DNA of 39,447 nt from an uncultured Selenomonadales bacterium (GCA_900315925.1 ONAV01000006.1:1-39447); one strand, 5' to 3'. Positions 16,325 to 25,396 are shown, counted from the stretch's first letter. Notes: generated by a model from the letters alone, not told the origin. Translations and numbers: made by a program.

Positions 16325-18380
16325 TCTTCTCTTTCTCCTCTGCTTCGTCTAATTGTTTTTTCGTTAATTCGATGATCTGCTGTTTCACTTCATCCGCATC
16401 GGCATTCTGAAGCTGCACGCCGGCCACCGTCTGATGACCGCCGCCCCCCAGTTCTTCCATGATGACCTGAACATTGACACTGCCATCACTGCGGGCGCTC
16501 ACATTCACATTTCCGTCTGTGCATGCGGAAATCACCACGCCGACGGAAACACCGGTTACGTTGATCAGGGCATCTGCCGCCTGGGCTGCCAGGATAGACG
16601 TGTCACTGGAATTTTCTACATCACGGTTGATGGAAATAGCCAGATGAGGTAATGGCGTCTCCGCTTCAGCAATAATACGGTACCGGTCCCGGAAGGATTC
16701 CAGATCGTCCTTAAACAGCTGCCGCACCAGGATGGGATCCGCCCCGGATGTACGGAGCAGCGCCGCCGCTTCAAAGGTACGGGCGCCGGTCTGCACGTTG
16801 AAGTTCTTGGTGTCTACCACCAGTCCGCTGTACAGTGCTGTGGCTTCCCCTTTGGTGAATTCCAGCTTGTCGTTAAAGTAGCCTGTCAGTTCCGTCACCA
16901 GCTCACTGGCGGACGAGGAAGACGGTTCCATGTATTTCAGGATCGTATTCTGGATAATATCCTCAGCCCTCCGGTGATGGTCGATGATGATCCGTTTCTG
17001 GGGGATGGCTTCCAGCACTTTCTGACTGGCGCTTAAAACGGCCCGGTGATGGTCTACCAGCATCAGCAGACTGTTGGGTGAAATTTCCTCGAGTACATCT
17101 TCTTCGTGTACAAAAAGACCTTCGTACAGTTTATCTTCTTCCGAAATGTTTAATTCGCCGTTAAACACAACCTTCTTCAGTTTTTGCAGCGAAGTACTCC
17201 GGTTGCTGATTACGATAAAGGTCGGCTTCTGCAGGGACAGGGACAGCTTGGCAATGCCGACGGCGCTTCCGATGGAATCATAATCTTCATTGGCGTGGCC
17301 CATGACAAATACCTTGTCAGCAAGTTCCATCTGCTCCCGGATGGTATGCGCCACGATCCGGGCGCGCACCCGGGTACTTTTGGCGCTGACCGCATTGGTA
17401 CCGCCAAAATACTGCATCTGCTTGTCACACTCCACCACCACCTGGTCGCCGCCGCGCCCCAGCGCCAGGTCCAGCGCTTTAGATGCGTGCAGGCTGATTT
17501 CCTGCAGGGTTTCCCCGTCTTTGGAAATGCCGATACTGATGGTAGGAGCCAGTTTGTTCTCCTGCCGGACTTCCCGCACTTTATCCAAAACGGAAAATTT
17601 GTCTTCTATGGCTTTTTGCAGATTCTTATAGTTGATGCCCACAACCAGGTTTTCTTTATTGGAACGTACCACAAACCCCTGGAGGGATTCCACCCATTTG
17701 TTCAGAATCTCGCCGATTTCCCCGTTCAGATTGGCCCGGGCACTTTCGCTGAGGCCTTTCATCACATCTTCATAGTTGTCAAAACGGACACAGGCCAGGC
17801 ACATGCGTTCTTCCGCAAAGCGCTGCTTCAGTTTTTCCCACTCGGTAATATCCGTCAGGTAGACCATCAGCGTGCTGGCTGCATCATCTTTTCTTTCCGT
17901 GTTTTTTGCCGGGTTCTGTACGCTGAAGTACTGCATCTGGTAATACCGGCCCCGCATCTGGATGACCTTACAGTCATCTTTCACGCACATCGTCTCAAAG
18001 GCATTCTCCGGTACGGGCAACACTTCTTCCGGTTTTTTCCTTTCCAGAGACTTTAATCCGGTCCACTCCTGGAATTTTTCATTTTTCCACTGGAGCTTCC
18101 CGTCACTGGAGAATACTGCGATACCTACATCCAGATTCTTGGTGGAATAGTGTACGGAACGCTCAATATTGCGAATCACGTCATCCAGATAATCAGACAG
18201 CATCTGTTTCTTTTGGGTGTAAGCCCGGCGGGCAAACCAGACTACTATAATAAGCAGCAACACTCCAGCCGGAATGAACAGCGGCTGCAGGAAACAGATT
18301 CCGACTACCAGCAGGGCAATGAGCAGCACGTAAATACAAATTTCTTTCCAGTTGGAAAACTGGCTCCTGCTTCCAAACAT
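16302..18380 (-). CDS. gdpP: Cyclic-di-AMP phosphodiesterase GdpP
   Basis: The 692-residue inner-membrane enzyme hydrolyses c-di-AMP to pApA. It has two N-terminal membrane spans (about residues 15-50), a PAS-like domain (about 75-175), a degenerate GGDEF domain (about 180-310), then DHH and DHHA1 domains. Metal-binding residues are visible in MGHANEDYDSIG, LMLVDHHR and IIIDHHR, and the substrate loop in GGGGHQT. ATG 18380 follows GAGGTG by six bases. It lies between yybS and rplI, the usual setting for this gene. It probably controls osmolyte uptake and wall homeostasis, as known for the family. Confidence 0.96.
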   Translation of the reverse strand: MFGSRSQFSNWKEICIYVLLIALLVVGICFLQPLFIPAGVLLLIIVVWFARRAYTQKKQMLSDYLDDVIRNIERSVHYSTKNLDVGIAVFSSDGKLQWKNEKFQEWTGLKSLERKKPEEVLPVPENAFETMCVKDDCKVIQMRGRYYQMQYFSVQNPAKNTERKDDAASTLMVYLTDITEWEKLKQRFAEERMCLACVRFDNYEDVMKGLSESARANLNGEIGEILNKWVESLQGFVVRSNKENLVVGINYKNLQKAIEDKFSVLDKVREVRQENKLAPTISIGISKDGETLQEISLHASKALDLALGRGGDQVVVECDKQMQYFGGTNAVSAKSTRVRARIVAHTIREQMELADKVFVMGHANEDYDSIGSAVGIAKLSLSLQKPTFIVISNRSTSLQKLKKVVFNGELNISEEDKLYEGLFVHEEDVLEEISPNSLLMLVDHHRAVLSASQKVLEAIPQKRIIIDHHRRAEDIIQNTILKYMEPSSSSASELVTELTGYFNDKLEFTKGEATALYSGLVVDTKNFNVQTGARTFEAAALLRTSGADPILVRQLFKDDLESFRDRYRIIAEAETPLPHLAISINRDVENSSDTSILAAQAADALINVTGVSVGVVISACTDGNVNVSARSDGSVNVQVIMEELGGGGHQTVAGVQLQNADADEVKQQIIELTKKQLDEAEEKEKNESNLIE

Positions 18381-18434
18381 TTCAATCACCTCATATTGCT
18401 TCGTAACTGGTACGACAATCCTGTTGCGGAACCC

Positions 18435-19427
18435 TTATTTCATTTTCTGTTCCCGTTCCGCCGCATTCTTCTTTGCCCGGAGCTTGCGGGCGTCAAACAA
18501 AATATCGTAACCGCCGATATACGTCACGATCAGTCCGAACAGGGAAATAAACATAGAAACGGGGATAATGATCCGCATCCACCACAGCGGTTTGTTATGG
18601 GTTTTAAGGTACCAGTAGATGAACACCAGCCCCTGCACCATCAGCAGCATGCTGCAGATGGCCCACACATTGGCGCAGACCGTGTAACCGATATGGGTCC
18701 GGTCATTGATAAAATACTGGATCCCAAAAAGGGCCGCCACATAAATAAGCGCCACAACCGGCGGGAAAGACCATTCGTCCACCGGGGGAAATTCCGGAAA
18801 GGTTTCCCCGGTCCTTGCCAGAATCTTACGGGCCGCCCAGTAATTGATCATCACCAGGATCGGCGCCATCAAGAGCATGGCTCCCGGCAGAATAATTTTA
18901 ATCATGGAGACCATTTCCGTCATCTGAGCGGTAAAGGCTGCCGACTGTTCCGGTGTCATGCTCCCCGTGTTAAACGATGCCGCCATTTGCGGGATGGCGT
19001 CGTCCAGCGACTGGAACATCATATCCACAGGATGGATACCCATCACATACAGGGCCAGCAACATGTTGATCCCGATGCTGGCCAGCGCCCCGATAGATGC
19101 ATACAGCAACAGCTTCTGTGCCGGCAGGTGACGGTGCATGCATTCGCCCAGCACAATCCCCATGACGCCGTACACACCGATATAAAACAGCGCGTGGATC
19201 GGATTCACTGTCATGGCTACCAGGACCGTGGACACCACCGCAGCCATAATGCTCCAGCGCATCCCGTTCCGCATGCCGCAGACCACCAGAGGCAACGGCA
19301 TGATTAAATTCAAAATAATTCCCATAAAGGGAACGTAAGCAAACAATAAGTTAAAAACGATGGCAATGGCGGCACAGATTGCGCCTTCCACCATTGCAGA
19401 CGTTCTCCTGCGATACGTTAACGCCAC
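18435..19427 (-). CDS. yybS: YybS-like DUF2232 membrane protein
   Basis: The 330-residue protein has about eight membrane spans of the DUF2232 family, with VEGAICAAIAIVFNLLFAYVP at the N-terminus and GGYDILFDARKLRAKK at a basic C-terminus. The family resembles ECF-type S components, but its substrate is not known. The start codon is GTG, five bases after AGGAGG. It precedes gdpP by 54 nt, a neighbourhood conserved in Firmicutes, and appears to be the first gene of the run. Confidence 0.88.
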   Translation of the reverse strand: MALTYRRRTSAMVEGAICAAIAIVFNLLFAYVPFMGIILNLIMPLPLVVCGMRNGMRWSIMAAVVSTVLVAMTVNPIHALFYIGVYGVMGIVLGECMHRHLPAQKLLLYASIGALASIGINMLLALYVMGIHPVDMMFQSLDDAIPQMAASFNTGSMTPEQSAAFTAQMTEMVSMIKIILPGAMLLMAPILVMINYWAARKILARTGETFPEFPPVDEWSFPPVVALIYVAALFGIQYFINDRTHIGYTVCANVWAICSMLLMVQGLVFIYWYLKTHNKPLWWMRIIIPVSMFISLFGLIVTYIGGYDILFDARKLRAKKNAAEREQKMK

Positions 19428-19557
19428 AAATTCCTCCTGCCGGAAACACAGCTTTCTTTCCCGGCTTGTCAGTTAAACAGAATCAAAGACCGGGAACCGT
19501 CATCCGGTTCCTGCTTTCTTAAAACAAAATACAAACACTTATACAGCATACCATTAT

Positions 19558-19586
19558 ATTTTACACCAAAAGCAAGATTTTGGCAA
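19558..19586 (-). promoter_or_regulatory. Promoter of the yybS-gdpP-rplI-dnaB run
   Basis: On the minus strand TTGCCA (19581-19586) and TAAAAT (19558-19563) are 17 bp apart, the same hexamers as the tRNA-Gly promoter. The leader of about 120 nt includes a hairpin (GGAACCG/CGGTTCC around 19495-19511). Confidence 0.6.
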
Positions 19587-19620
19587 AATTGTACTGCTGC
19601 CGGAAACCACAAACAGAAAA

Positions 19621-19656
19621 TGCTGAAGCCGGATCTTCGACAGAACGGCTTCAGCA
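19621..19656 (-). terminator. Terminator of the DUF697-like gene
   Basis: TGCTGAAGCC (19621-19630) pairs with GGCTTCAGCA (19647-19656), followed on the minus strand by TTTTCTGTTTG. The 317 nt between genes here hold this stem and the yybS promoter and nothing else recognisable. Confidence 0.65.
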
Positions 19657-19744
19657 GAGTATCTTCTTATTAAGTTAAACATATATGGCAGTGTCTGCTA
19701 ATGCGCTCCGGTTCTGTCATCGTTTCTTTCTGCGCGGATGCCGC

Positions 19745-21103
19745 TTACAGCTTAACGCTGGCCTTTACCTTGAGCCCTTCTTCCATCACGCTGAGGTTTG
19801 TCAGGTGCAGCACGTCCAGCACGGATTTTTTCAGGAAGCGGGTCTTGCCGATTTTGCTTTCCTGCAGCGTTTTGGTGAAATCCAGGCCGATTACGCCGTT
19901 TTCATAGGTAACTTCCACATCTTTGTTCTCAATGGTCACCTTATCAAAAATCAGGTCAATAATCGCGACGATCAGTTTGTCACCGACCGTATTCACCACC
20001 AGGGACGCAAAGTCATTATTGAAAATGTCGAAACCGTCCACTTTGATATGGGCAACCGCTTCATTCTGGTCCACGAAAAAGTCCAGGATGGAAAGTTTCA
20101 GCTCCAGCGTGCCGTATGTATTATGCTGCAGATTCATCCGCAGATAATCCGGCGCCAGATAGCCGATGTCCAGCAGGGCAAAATCGCTGCCGGCCAGTGC
20201 TTTTGTCATGTAAGATTTAATCTCACTGTACGGAATCACCAGCTCGCCCCGGGACAGCTGCTGCCAGTTCTGGGCGGAAATCCAGCGGTCGCTTTTGCTC
20301 TTCAGCGGATTTACGATGCGGTCATTGAAATCTTTTATCTTCTGGGAAATGGTAGATTCGGCCTTGTCCGCCGTGGTCTTTACACCGGCAAACAGGTCTT
20401 CCCCTTTCACATTCTTCATTTTTTCTTTCAGGGCGTTCAGATCAAATTTTTTGCTTTCGTCACCCAGGGGCTCGTCCTTGCAGTCCATGTTGCTGAAAGC
20501 TTCCGCGTTTTCCGCCCCTTCCTTCCGGGCTTTTTCAAACACTTCCCGGAAACTGGCCACGTCTTCCGGACGTCCCGCCTTCAGCCAGGCATTGGCAGCC
20601 TTGCCTACGCCGTAGGTGATGGACACAGCCAGCGGAATCTGAATTGCCGCGATCGGAAGCAGCGTGAAAACAGACTGTCCGATAAAGGTGGCGCCCAGCG
20701 AACCTAACAGTCCCAAAGCCGTCCCTTCGGACATCTTCACGCCCCGCAGGTCGGCCAGCCGGGTAATCATGTATACTTCATTGGCAATCAGCGCCATGGT
20801 ACCCAGGACCGGAGCCACTACCAGCACGCTGGCACGGGCCGCGCCCCAGCGGCACAGCTTTTCCGCTTCCCATTCCGTGTCAATATCCTCCAGCGGCTCA
20901 AGCTCCGCTTTTTCTTCTTTTGTATCGCCGGCAACTTCTTCGTTCGCTTCGCCGGCATTTTCTTCTGCAGAATCACCGGCAGCCTCTTCCGCGGTTTCCT
21001 TCACAGCGTCCTCAGCCTGAACAGTTTCCTCCGCAGCGGTCCTGCTTTCCTCAGAAGTCTGTTCGTTTGCTCCGTTTGTCTGTTTTACTTCATCTTCTGC
21101 CAT
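19745..21103 (-). CDS. Membrane protein with DUF697-like region and acidic N-terminus
   Basis: The 452-residue protein starts (ATG 21103, MAEDEVKQ) with about 80 residues dominated by Glu and Ala, which is low-complexity and likely disordered. Residues about 85-170 hold two hydrophobic segments with an intervening ADLRGVKMSEGTALGLLGSLGA motif that resembles the DUF697/YcjF family often linked to GTPases. The rest (about 170-452) is predicted as a charged helical linker followed by a beta-rich domain (for example AHIKVDGFDIFNNDFASLVV). The frame extends upstream to a GTG at 21178, but no good ribosome site supports that. Function is unknown; there is no GTPase gene nearby. Confidence 0.75.
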   Translation of the reverse strand: MAEDEVKQTNGANEQTSEESRTAAEETVQAEDAVKETAEEAAGDSAEENAGEANEEVAGDTKEEKAELEPLEDIDTEWEAEKLCRWGAARASVLVVAPVLGTMALIANEVYMITRLADLRGVKMSEGTALGLLGSLGATFIGQSVFTLLPIAAIQIPLAVSITYGVGKAANAWLKAGRPEDVASFREVFEKARKEGAENAEAFSNMDCKDEPLGDESKKFDLNALKEKMKNVKGEDLFAGVKTTADKAESTISQKIKDFNDRIVNPLKSKSDRWISAQNWQQLSRGELVIPYSEIKSYMTKALAGSDFALLDIGYLAPDYLRMNLQHNTYGTLELKLSILDFFVDQNEAVAHIKVDGFDIFNNDFASLVVNTVGDKLIVAIIDLIFDKVTIENKDVEVTYENGVIGLDFTKTLQESKIGKTRFLKKSVLDVLHLTNLSVMEEGLKVKASVKL

Positions 21104-21363
21104 AATTTCACGTGCAATCCGATCCACAGCGCAGCGTATCGGATTTATCCTTTCTCCCAGGTCAGCTGGGTAATTCACCGTTTCATATAAACTGGAATAA
21201 AAGTTTAAACCTCATTACAGGATGTTTTATTCTTGTATTTTATATTATATCCTTTATGCTATAATAAAAGTTGAAATCTTTATGAACAATTAACGGATAC
21301 ACCGTACAACCGTCATCTGAATCGCAAAGAAAAGAATTATAACTTAATTGAAGGAACACTGCC

Positions 21364-22323
21364 ATGAATAAAAAACCTGTTTCGAAGCAGAAAGTTGTGG
21401 GACGTTTTGCTCCGTCTCCCAGCGGGCGGATGCACTTGGGAAATGTATATACGGCGCTGGCAGCCTGGCTCTGTGCCAAAAGCGCAGGAGGAAAATTTCT
21501 GCTGCGCATTGAAGATCTGGATCCTGTCCGCTGTCCCCGCACCAATGCGGATCAGATCATCTCCGATCTGGAATGGCTGGGTATCACATGGGACAACAGC
21601 GATATCCCCTACCAGAGCGAACGCACTTCCATTTATGAATCCTTTTTTCAAAAACTGCGTGACCTGCAGCTTGTGTATCCCTGCTTCTGCAGCCGGGCGC
21701 AGCTGCATGTGGCTGACGCGCCCCATGCTTCGGACGGCCGCGTGGTATACGCCGGCACCTGCCGCCGCCTCACCCCGGAAGAAGTGCAGGAAAAAAGCAG
21801 AACACGCCAGCCGGCCGCACGGCTGATTTTACCGGATGAAAACATAACCTTTTGCGACGGACAGTATGGTTTGCAGCAGTTCAACTTATCCCATGACTGG
21901 GGCGACATCATCATCCGCCGCAGCGACGGGGTTTTTGCCTACCAGCTGGCCGTCACCGCAGACGATGGACTGATGGGGGTGACCCAGGTCGTCCGGGGCA
22001 GCGATTTACTGAGCTCTTCCGCGCCGCAGATTTATCTGTTCCGGATACTGGGCTTCCCTGTTCCGGAATACCTGCACCTTCCTATGCTGATCACGGAAGG
22101 CGGCGTCCGCCTGGCCAAACGGGACAAGGCAGCGGATATGGGCTTCCTCCGTCAGCAGCTTACCGGTCCGGAGCCGCTGATCGGATATATCGCCTGGCTC
22201 CTGGGACAGATCCGCAAACCGGAACCATTGAAAGCAACAGACCTGCTTCCTCTGTTCGACCATAAAAAAATCCCCGGTCACGACCTTGTCGTTCCGGGAG
22301 ATTATTGGGAATATTTAAAATAA
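21364..22323 (+). CDS. gluQ: Glutamyl-Q tRNA(Asp) synthetase
   Basis: The 319-residue protein is a truncated glutamyl-tRNA synthetase homologue lacking the anticodon-binding domain, as in GluQ (YadB). It attaches glutamate to queuosine-34 of tRNA-Asp. Visible are GRFAPSPSGRMHLGN (HIGH-like), the zinc site PCFCSR with Cys further on in YAGTC, and RLAKRDKAAD as the KMSKS-like loop. ATG 21364 follows GAAGGA by about eight bases. It diverges from the DUF697-like gene; the 260 nt between them are AT-rich. Confidence 0.93.
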   Translation: MNKKPVSKQKVVGRFAPSPSGRMHLGNVYTALAAWLCAKSAGGKFLLRIEDLDPVRCPRTNADQIISDLEWLGITWDNSDIPYQSERTSIYESFFQKLRDLQLVYPCFCSRAQLHVADAPHASDGRVVYAGTCRRLTPEEVQEKSRTRQPAARLILPDENITFCDGQYGLQQFNLSHDWGDIIIRRSDGVFAYQLAVTADDGLMGVTQVVRGSDLLSSSAPQIYLFRILGFPVPEYLHLPMLITEGGVRLAKRDKAADMGFLRQQLTGPEPLIGYIAWLLGQIRKPEPLKATDLLPLFDHKKIPGHDLVVPGDYWEYLK

Positions 22324-22369
22324 CGGTATTTACAGCACATAACCAGCATTCTTAGAAGAATTTTCGCAA

Positions 22370-22390
22370 AACCGGTTCTTCCTTCCGGTT
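22370..22390 (-). terminator. Weak hairpin after the LysM gene
   Basis: AACCGG (22370-22375) pairs with CCGGTT (22385-22390), and the minus strand continues TTTTGCG. It is short, so termination is uncertain. Confidence 0.35.
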
Positions 22391-22395
22391 ATCGT

Positions 22396-22725
22396 CTACT
22401 TTGCCGCCAGTTGTGCGCGGCCGGCGTTCCGTTCATTCTGTTCGGCAATGACATCCGCCACGGTTTTGCGTACCGGAATCACCAGCCGCTGTCCCACGGA
22501 AAGGTCACTGCCCGTCAGTTTGTTCTCTTTCTGGATCCGGAGGATCACTTCACGGATATCTTCCTCTTTGCCGCTCCAGTCCGCCGCAATATCCCACAGG
22601 GTATCTCCGGTATGGACCGTAACGACCTGCTTCTCGTAAATTTCAGGGGAAGCAGAAACCGTCATATATGTAAAACCACCGCTCAGCATAGCACCTAATA
22701 CAAAAGCCAGTAAAAATTTCTTCAT
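22396..22725 (-). CDS. Membrane-anchored or exported LysM protein
   Basis: The 109-residue protein has an N-terminal hydrophobic segment (KKFLLAFVLGAMLSGGFTYM) that could be an anchor or signal, then one LysM domain (about residues 35-88; VHTGDTLWDIAADWSG ... NKLTGSDLSVGQRLVIPV) that binds peptidoglycan. The tail (about 90-109) is polar. The layout is like B. subtilis YneA, the SOS-induced division inhibitor, but that comparison is architectural only. The promoter carries repeated GTTCGTTTG motifs. A ribosome site GAGGTGAAC precedes the ATG. Confidence 0.85.
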   Translation of the reverse strand: MKKFLLAFVLGAMLSGGFTYMTVSASPEIYEKQVVTVHTGDTLWDIAADWSGKEEDIREVILRIQKENKLTGSDLSVGQRLVIPVRKTVADVIAEQNERNAGRAQLAAK

Positions 22726-22746
22726 GTTTGTTCACCTCTTTAAAAC

Positions 22747-22852
22747 GTTCGTTTGCTATAATTATAATATAACTAAACAGTTCGTTTGTCAAGAGATTTA
22801 TTACGAACATTTTATTAAAATTTTTATTTTAAGCATATTTTGTGTTCGTTTT
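22747..22852 (-). promoter_or_regulatory. LysM gene promoter with repeated GTTCGTTT sites
   Basis: On the minus strand TTGACA (22787-22792) and TATTAT (22764-22769) are 17 bp apart. GTTCGTTTG occurs at 22747-22755 and 22780-22788 (overlapping the -35), 33 bp apart, with further related sites at 22803-22808 (inverted) and 22844-22852. The CGAAC half-site recalls the Firmicutes LexA box, but no full CGAAC-N4-GTTCG is present. Confidence 0.5.
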
Positions 22853-23008
22853 ATAAAACATCCGATTTTTACATTGGAAAAGACTTTACACAAGCCGTTG
22901 CATTATATATAATGCTTTTAAAACATTTTCCGGACCGGAAACCGATACAGGTTCATCCGTTGTCCGGGGTTGTAAACGACTTCAGATTTGGAAGGAGGAG
23001 GTAATACC

Positions 23009-23662
23009 ATGTTTACGTTCCGTTTACCCGCAAAACAGTTTATTGCAGCCTTTGATATTGATGCACAGAAAACCTTTACCCCGGTCTGCCCCGACGAACT
23101 GCCGGTAGCTGAGGGAGACAAGATTGTACCGGAATTGAATGCCCAGGCAGAATTTGCCGCGCTGCGTGTCGCCTCCCGGGACGCCCATTCCCCTTACGCA
23201 AAGTGGATTGCCACGCCGGAACATCCGTGTCTTTCTCCTATTAAGGGATATCCCGATCTGGATCTGTACTGGACGAAGCATGCCATCGTGGGTACAACCG
23301 GGTTCGATTTCATCGACGGACTTGACCCGGAAGCGTATGCTTTTCAGAGTTTAAAAGGCATTGAGCCGGACAAACATCCCTACGGCGCCTGCTACCACGA
23401 CCTTGCCAACAAACGCAGCACCGGCGTCATCGAATTTTTGCGGCAGCACGGCATCACCACCGTCATCTGCGGCGGCCTGGCCACAGACTATTGTGTGCTG
23501 AACACGGTCCTGCAGTTAAAGGATGCCGGCTTCACCGTCATTTTAAATAAAGCCGCCTGCCGCGGTATCGCCCCCGACACCACCAAAGCCGCATTGGAAA
23601 AAATGAAAGCTGCCGGCGTCATCCTGGTGGAAAACGCGGCAGCGTTGCAAAAGTTACGTTAA
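23009..23662 (+). CDS. Isochorismatase-family cysteine hydrolase, probable nicotinamidase
   Basis: The 217-residue protein has the family triad: Asp in AAFDIDAQKTF (about residue 17), a Lys in YWTKHAIVGT, and the nucleophile Cys in GGLATDYCVLNTVLQLKDAG (about residue 158). RDAHSPYAKW gives metal-binding Asp and His as in PncA. The ATDYCV motif is typical of nicotinamidases, which turn nicotinamide to nicotinate for NAD salvage. Length and motifs fit, but other amidohydrolases share them. AGGAGG lies just before ATG 23009. It stands alone on the plus strand. Confidence 0.85.
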   Translation: MFTFRLPAKQFIAAFDIDAQKTFTPVCPDELPVAEGDKIVPELNAQAEFAALRVASRDAHSPYAKWIATPEHPCLSPIKGYPDLDLYWTKHAIVGTTGFDFIDGLDPEAYAFQSLKGIEPDKHPYGACYHDLANKRSTGVIEFLRQHGITTVICGGLATDYCVLNTVLQLKDAGFTVILNKAACRGIAPDTTKAALEKMKAAGVILVENAAALQKLR

Positions 23663-23670
23663 GGCAAGTC

Positions 23671-23703
23671 AAGGAAACACTGATTACGCAGCGTCTCCTA
23701 AAA
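23671..23703. repeat. Short hairpin repeat, full copy
   Basis: The arms GGAAACACTG and CAGCGTCTCC surround ATTACG. Mismatches become G-U pairs when read from the minus strand. It lies right after the nicotinamidase-like gene and before the 3' end of the HD gene. Related full or half copies occur near 171, 4566, 6468, 9921, 27940, 30482 and 31436. Confidence 0.6.
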
Positions 23704-23708
23704 TCTTT

Positions 23709-24224
23709 TTATTCTTCATAGCCATACTGGTTATTCAGCATCGCAATGCCGCTCCCGGTTTTAAACACACGGGAGCGCATTTTTTTTATTGCTTCTTCCG
23801 GCATATTTTTTTCAAAGGAGTTCACCAGAAAATCAGCTTCCAGCAAAATCTGCCAGTCCGGCCCGTCCACCCCTTCATAGGTATGATGATGGGCAATCAG
23901 GAAGCACACCCTGTCAATCAGTTCCGGCGCATACCCGCCGACCTCTTCCAGCAATGCCCGCGCGTAAGCAGGTCCTTCCTGTTCCTGCAGCTTTCCATTG
24001 CTGAAACCGTATTTTTTCTCCGCCGGATGAATGCCAATGTCATGCAGAATAGCAGCAATTTCCAGAATCTCCTGCTGTTCCGGGGACAGGTTTTCCATTT
24101 TCCCGATCACGGCGGAAAACATATACACTTTCAGAAAATGCTGGATACGGCGTGCATCGCCTTTGTCAAACAAAATCATCCTGCGTACTACTTCAGCATG
24201 TTCCATCTGCTTCCGTCTCCTCAT
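23709..24224 (-). CDS. HD-domain phosphohydrolase
   Basis: The roughly 170-residue protein has an HD domain. The first His lies in RIQHFLKVY, then HDIGIHPAEKKYG provides the HD pair (about residue 61), followed by LIAHHHTYEGVDG and a later Asp in EADFLVNSF. Such proteins cleave nucleotides or phosphodiesters with a metal; the substrate is unknown. The frame opens at GTG 24227, but ATG 24224 fits the AAAGGA site better; ATG 24206 after GAGGAG is another option. It is translationally coupled to the exported protein gene upstream (its start overlaps that gene's stop). Confidence 0.85.
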   Translation of the reverse strand: MRRRKQMEHAEVVRRMILFDKGDARRIQHFLKVYMFSAVIGKMENLSPEQQEILEIAAILHDIGIHPAEKKYGFSNGKLQEQEGPAYARALLEEVGGYAPELIDRVCFLIAHHHTYEGVDGPDWQILLEADFLVNSFEKNMPEEAIKKMRSRVFKTGSGIAMLNNQYGYEE

Positions 24225-25396
24225 CACATTCCTTTTAACGTTTCGATCATATACAGAGCCTTGGGCAGATATTCATACTGCTTGCTTTCCGGGAAAACGA
24301 TGGCAGTGCGGTAGGTTTTGCCCGCCCGTTGCCCCGCGCTGTCCACGATCAGGCAATGTTCTCCGCCAATATAGCGGCGGATATACTGTATTTTTACATC
24401 ATCCCCCTGGATATTTTTCCTTGTTTCCGTAAACACAGGAACGGCTTTTCCGTAACCCGGGAACGTATCCTGATTTTTATAGTAATAGGTATCTGCCGGA
24501 TCGTCTGCCGTTACCGCCATAAATTCTTTTTGTGAGATATTTCGGAGCAGCATTGGGCCAAACGCAGGAAGTTTCTGCAACGGGTCATACGGCATGGAAG
24601 CAGGCAGCGCTACCACATAATGCCCTCTGCTGTTGGTGAACCAGCGGAAATCTCCCGCAGCCAGCGGACGGAACGGTGAGGGCGCAGGCACAGGCACCTG
24701 TACCGTAATTGTCTTATATTTCGCTCTGGCAGACGCCGTGCCGCTGTGCACCGGATAACTGCCTTCCCCGGCATTCCGGTTCCCCTGACCCTGCAACTGT
24801 TGTTGCGCTTCCGCCCCGTAGGATGAAAGCCCGTTTAACTGATCTTCCGGAGCACGCGTACCAAAGGTCCCGTCAGGATTTTCCAAAAAGGTTTCTGACA
24901 CGTCCTGCATTGTGTCCGGCGGAAAAAATAATTTTGGAATCTTAACGTCCATGGTTCCCGGGCGGTATCCGGATCCCACAAACGCGCCGGATACCAGGCG
25001 GAAATCCGGCCGAATCTGGGTATGCTGCCGGATCATCCGTTCCCGGAGTTCTGCTTCTGTATACCCCATAGTATTTGAAGGCCTTATTGTCGTTCCGGTA
25101 CTCCTTCCAGGCTGCACCCTTCTTCCGGGCGCCGGTTTCATCGATGTTTGTTCCCGGGATATCCTTCCCCCGGTATCGCCGGCCTGTTTCCCTCTGCCGG
25201 TCTGCGGCCGGACCACCCGGATTTTAACCGTTTCGTGTCTGCTTCCGATCGGAGCATTCCCTACAATAGTGGAATCTGATTGCGGATGGGTCGGCAGCGC
25301 CGCCTCGCCCTGCAACGGATATACGGCAATGCCGGCAAGCCAAAGACTTGCCGCAAGTACCCGTATCATCCTGTTTTGATTAACATTCCTTTTCAT
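24224..25396 (-). CDS. Exported protein of unknown function
   Basis: No family was recognised. The 390-residue protein has a signal peptide (hydrophobic RVLAASLWLAGIAVYPL, then QGEAALP with cleavage after Ala). Residues about 40-120 are low-complexity and rich in Gly, Arg, Thr and Gln. The C-terminal half (about 235-388) looks globular: FRWFTNSRGHYVVALPASM, then YYYKNQDTFPGYG and IRRYIGGEHCLIVDSAG, with a closing helix. The latter segments recall proteins that monitor a periplasmic state, but that is speculative. It overlaps the HD gene downstream. Confidence 0.75.
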   Translation of the reverse strand: MKRNVNQNRMIRVLAASLWLAGIAVYPLQGEAALPTHPQSDSTIVGNAPIGSRHETVKIRVVRPQTGRGKQAGDTGGRISREQTSMKPAPGRRVQPGRSTGTTIRPSNTMGYTEAELRERMIRQHTQIRPDFRLVSGAFVGSGYRPGTMDVKIPKLFFPPDTMQDVSETFLENPDGTFGTRAPEDQLNGLSSYGAEAQQQLQGQGNRNAGEGSYPVHSGTASARAKYKTITVQVPVPAPSPFRPLAAGDFRWFTNSRGHYVVALPASMPYDPLQKLPAFGPMLLRNISQKEFMAVTADDPADTYYYKNQDTFPGYGKAVPVFTETRKNIQGDDVKIQYIRRYIGGEHCLIVDSAGQRAGKTYRTAIVFPESKQYEYLPKALYMIETLKGM

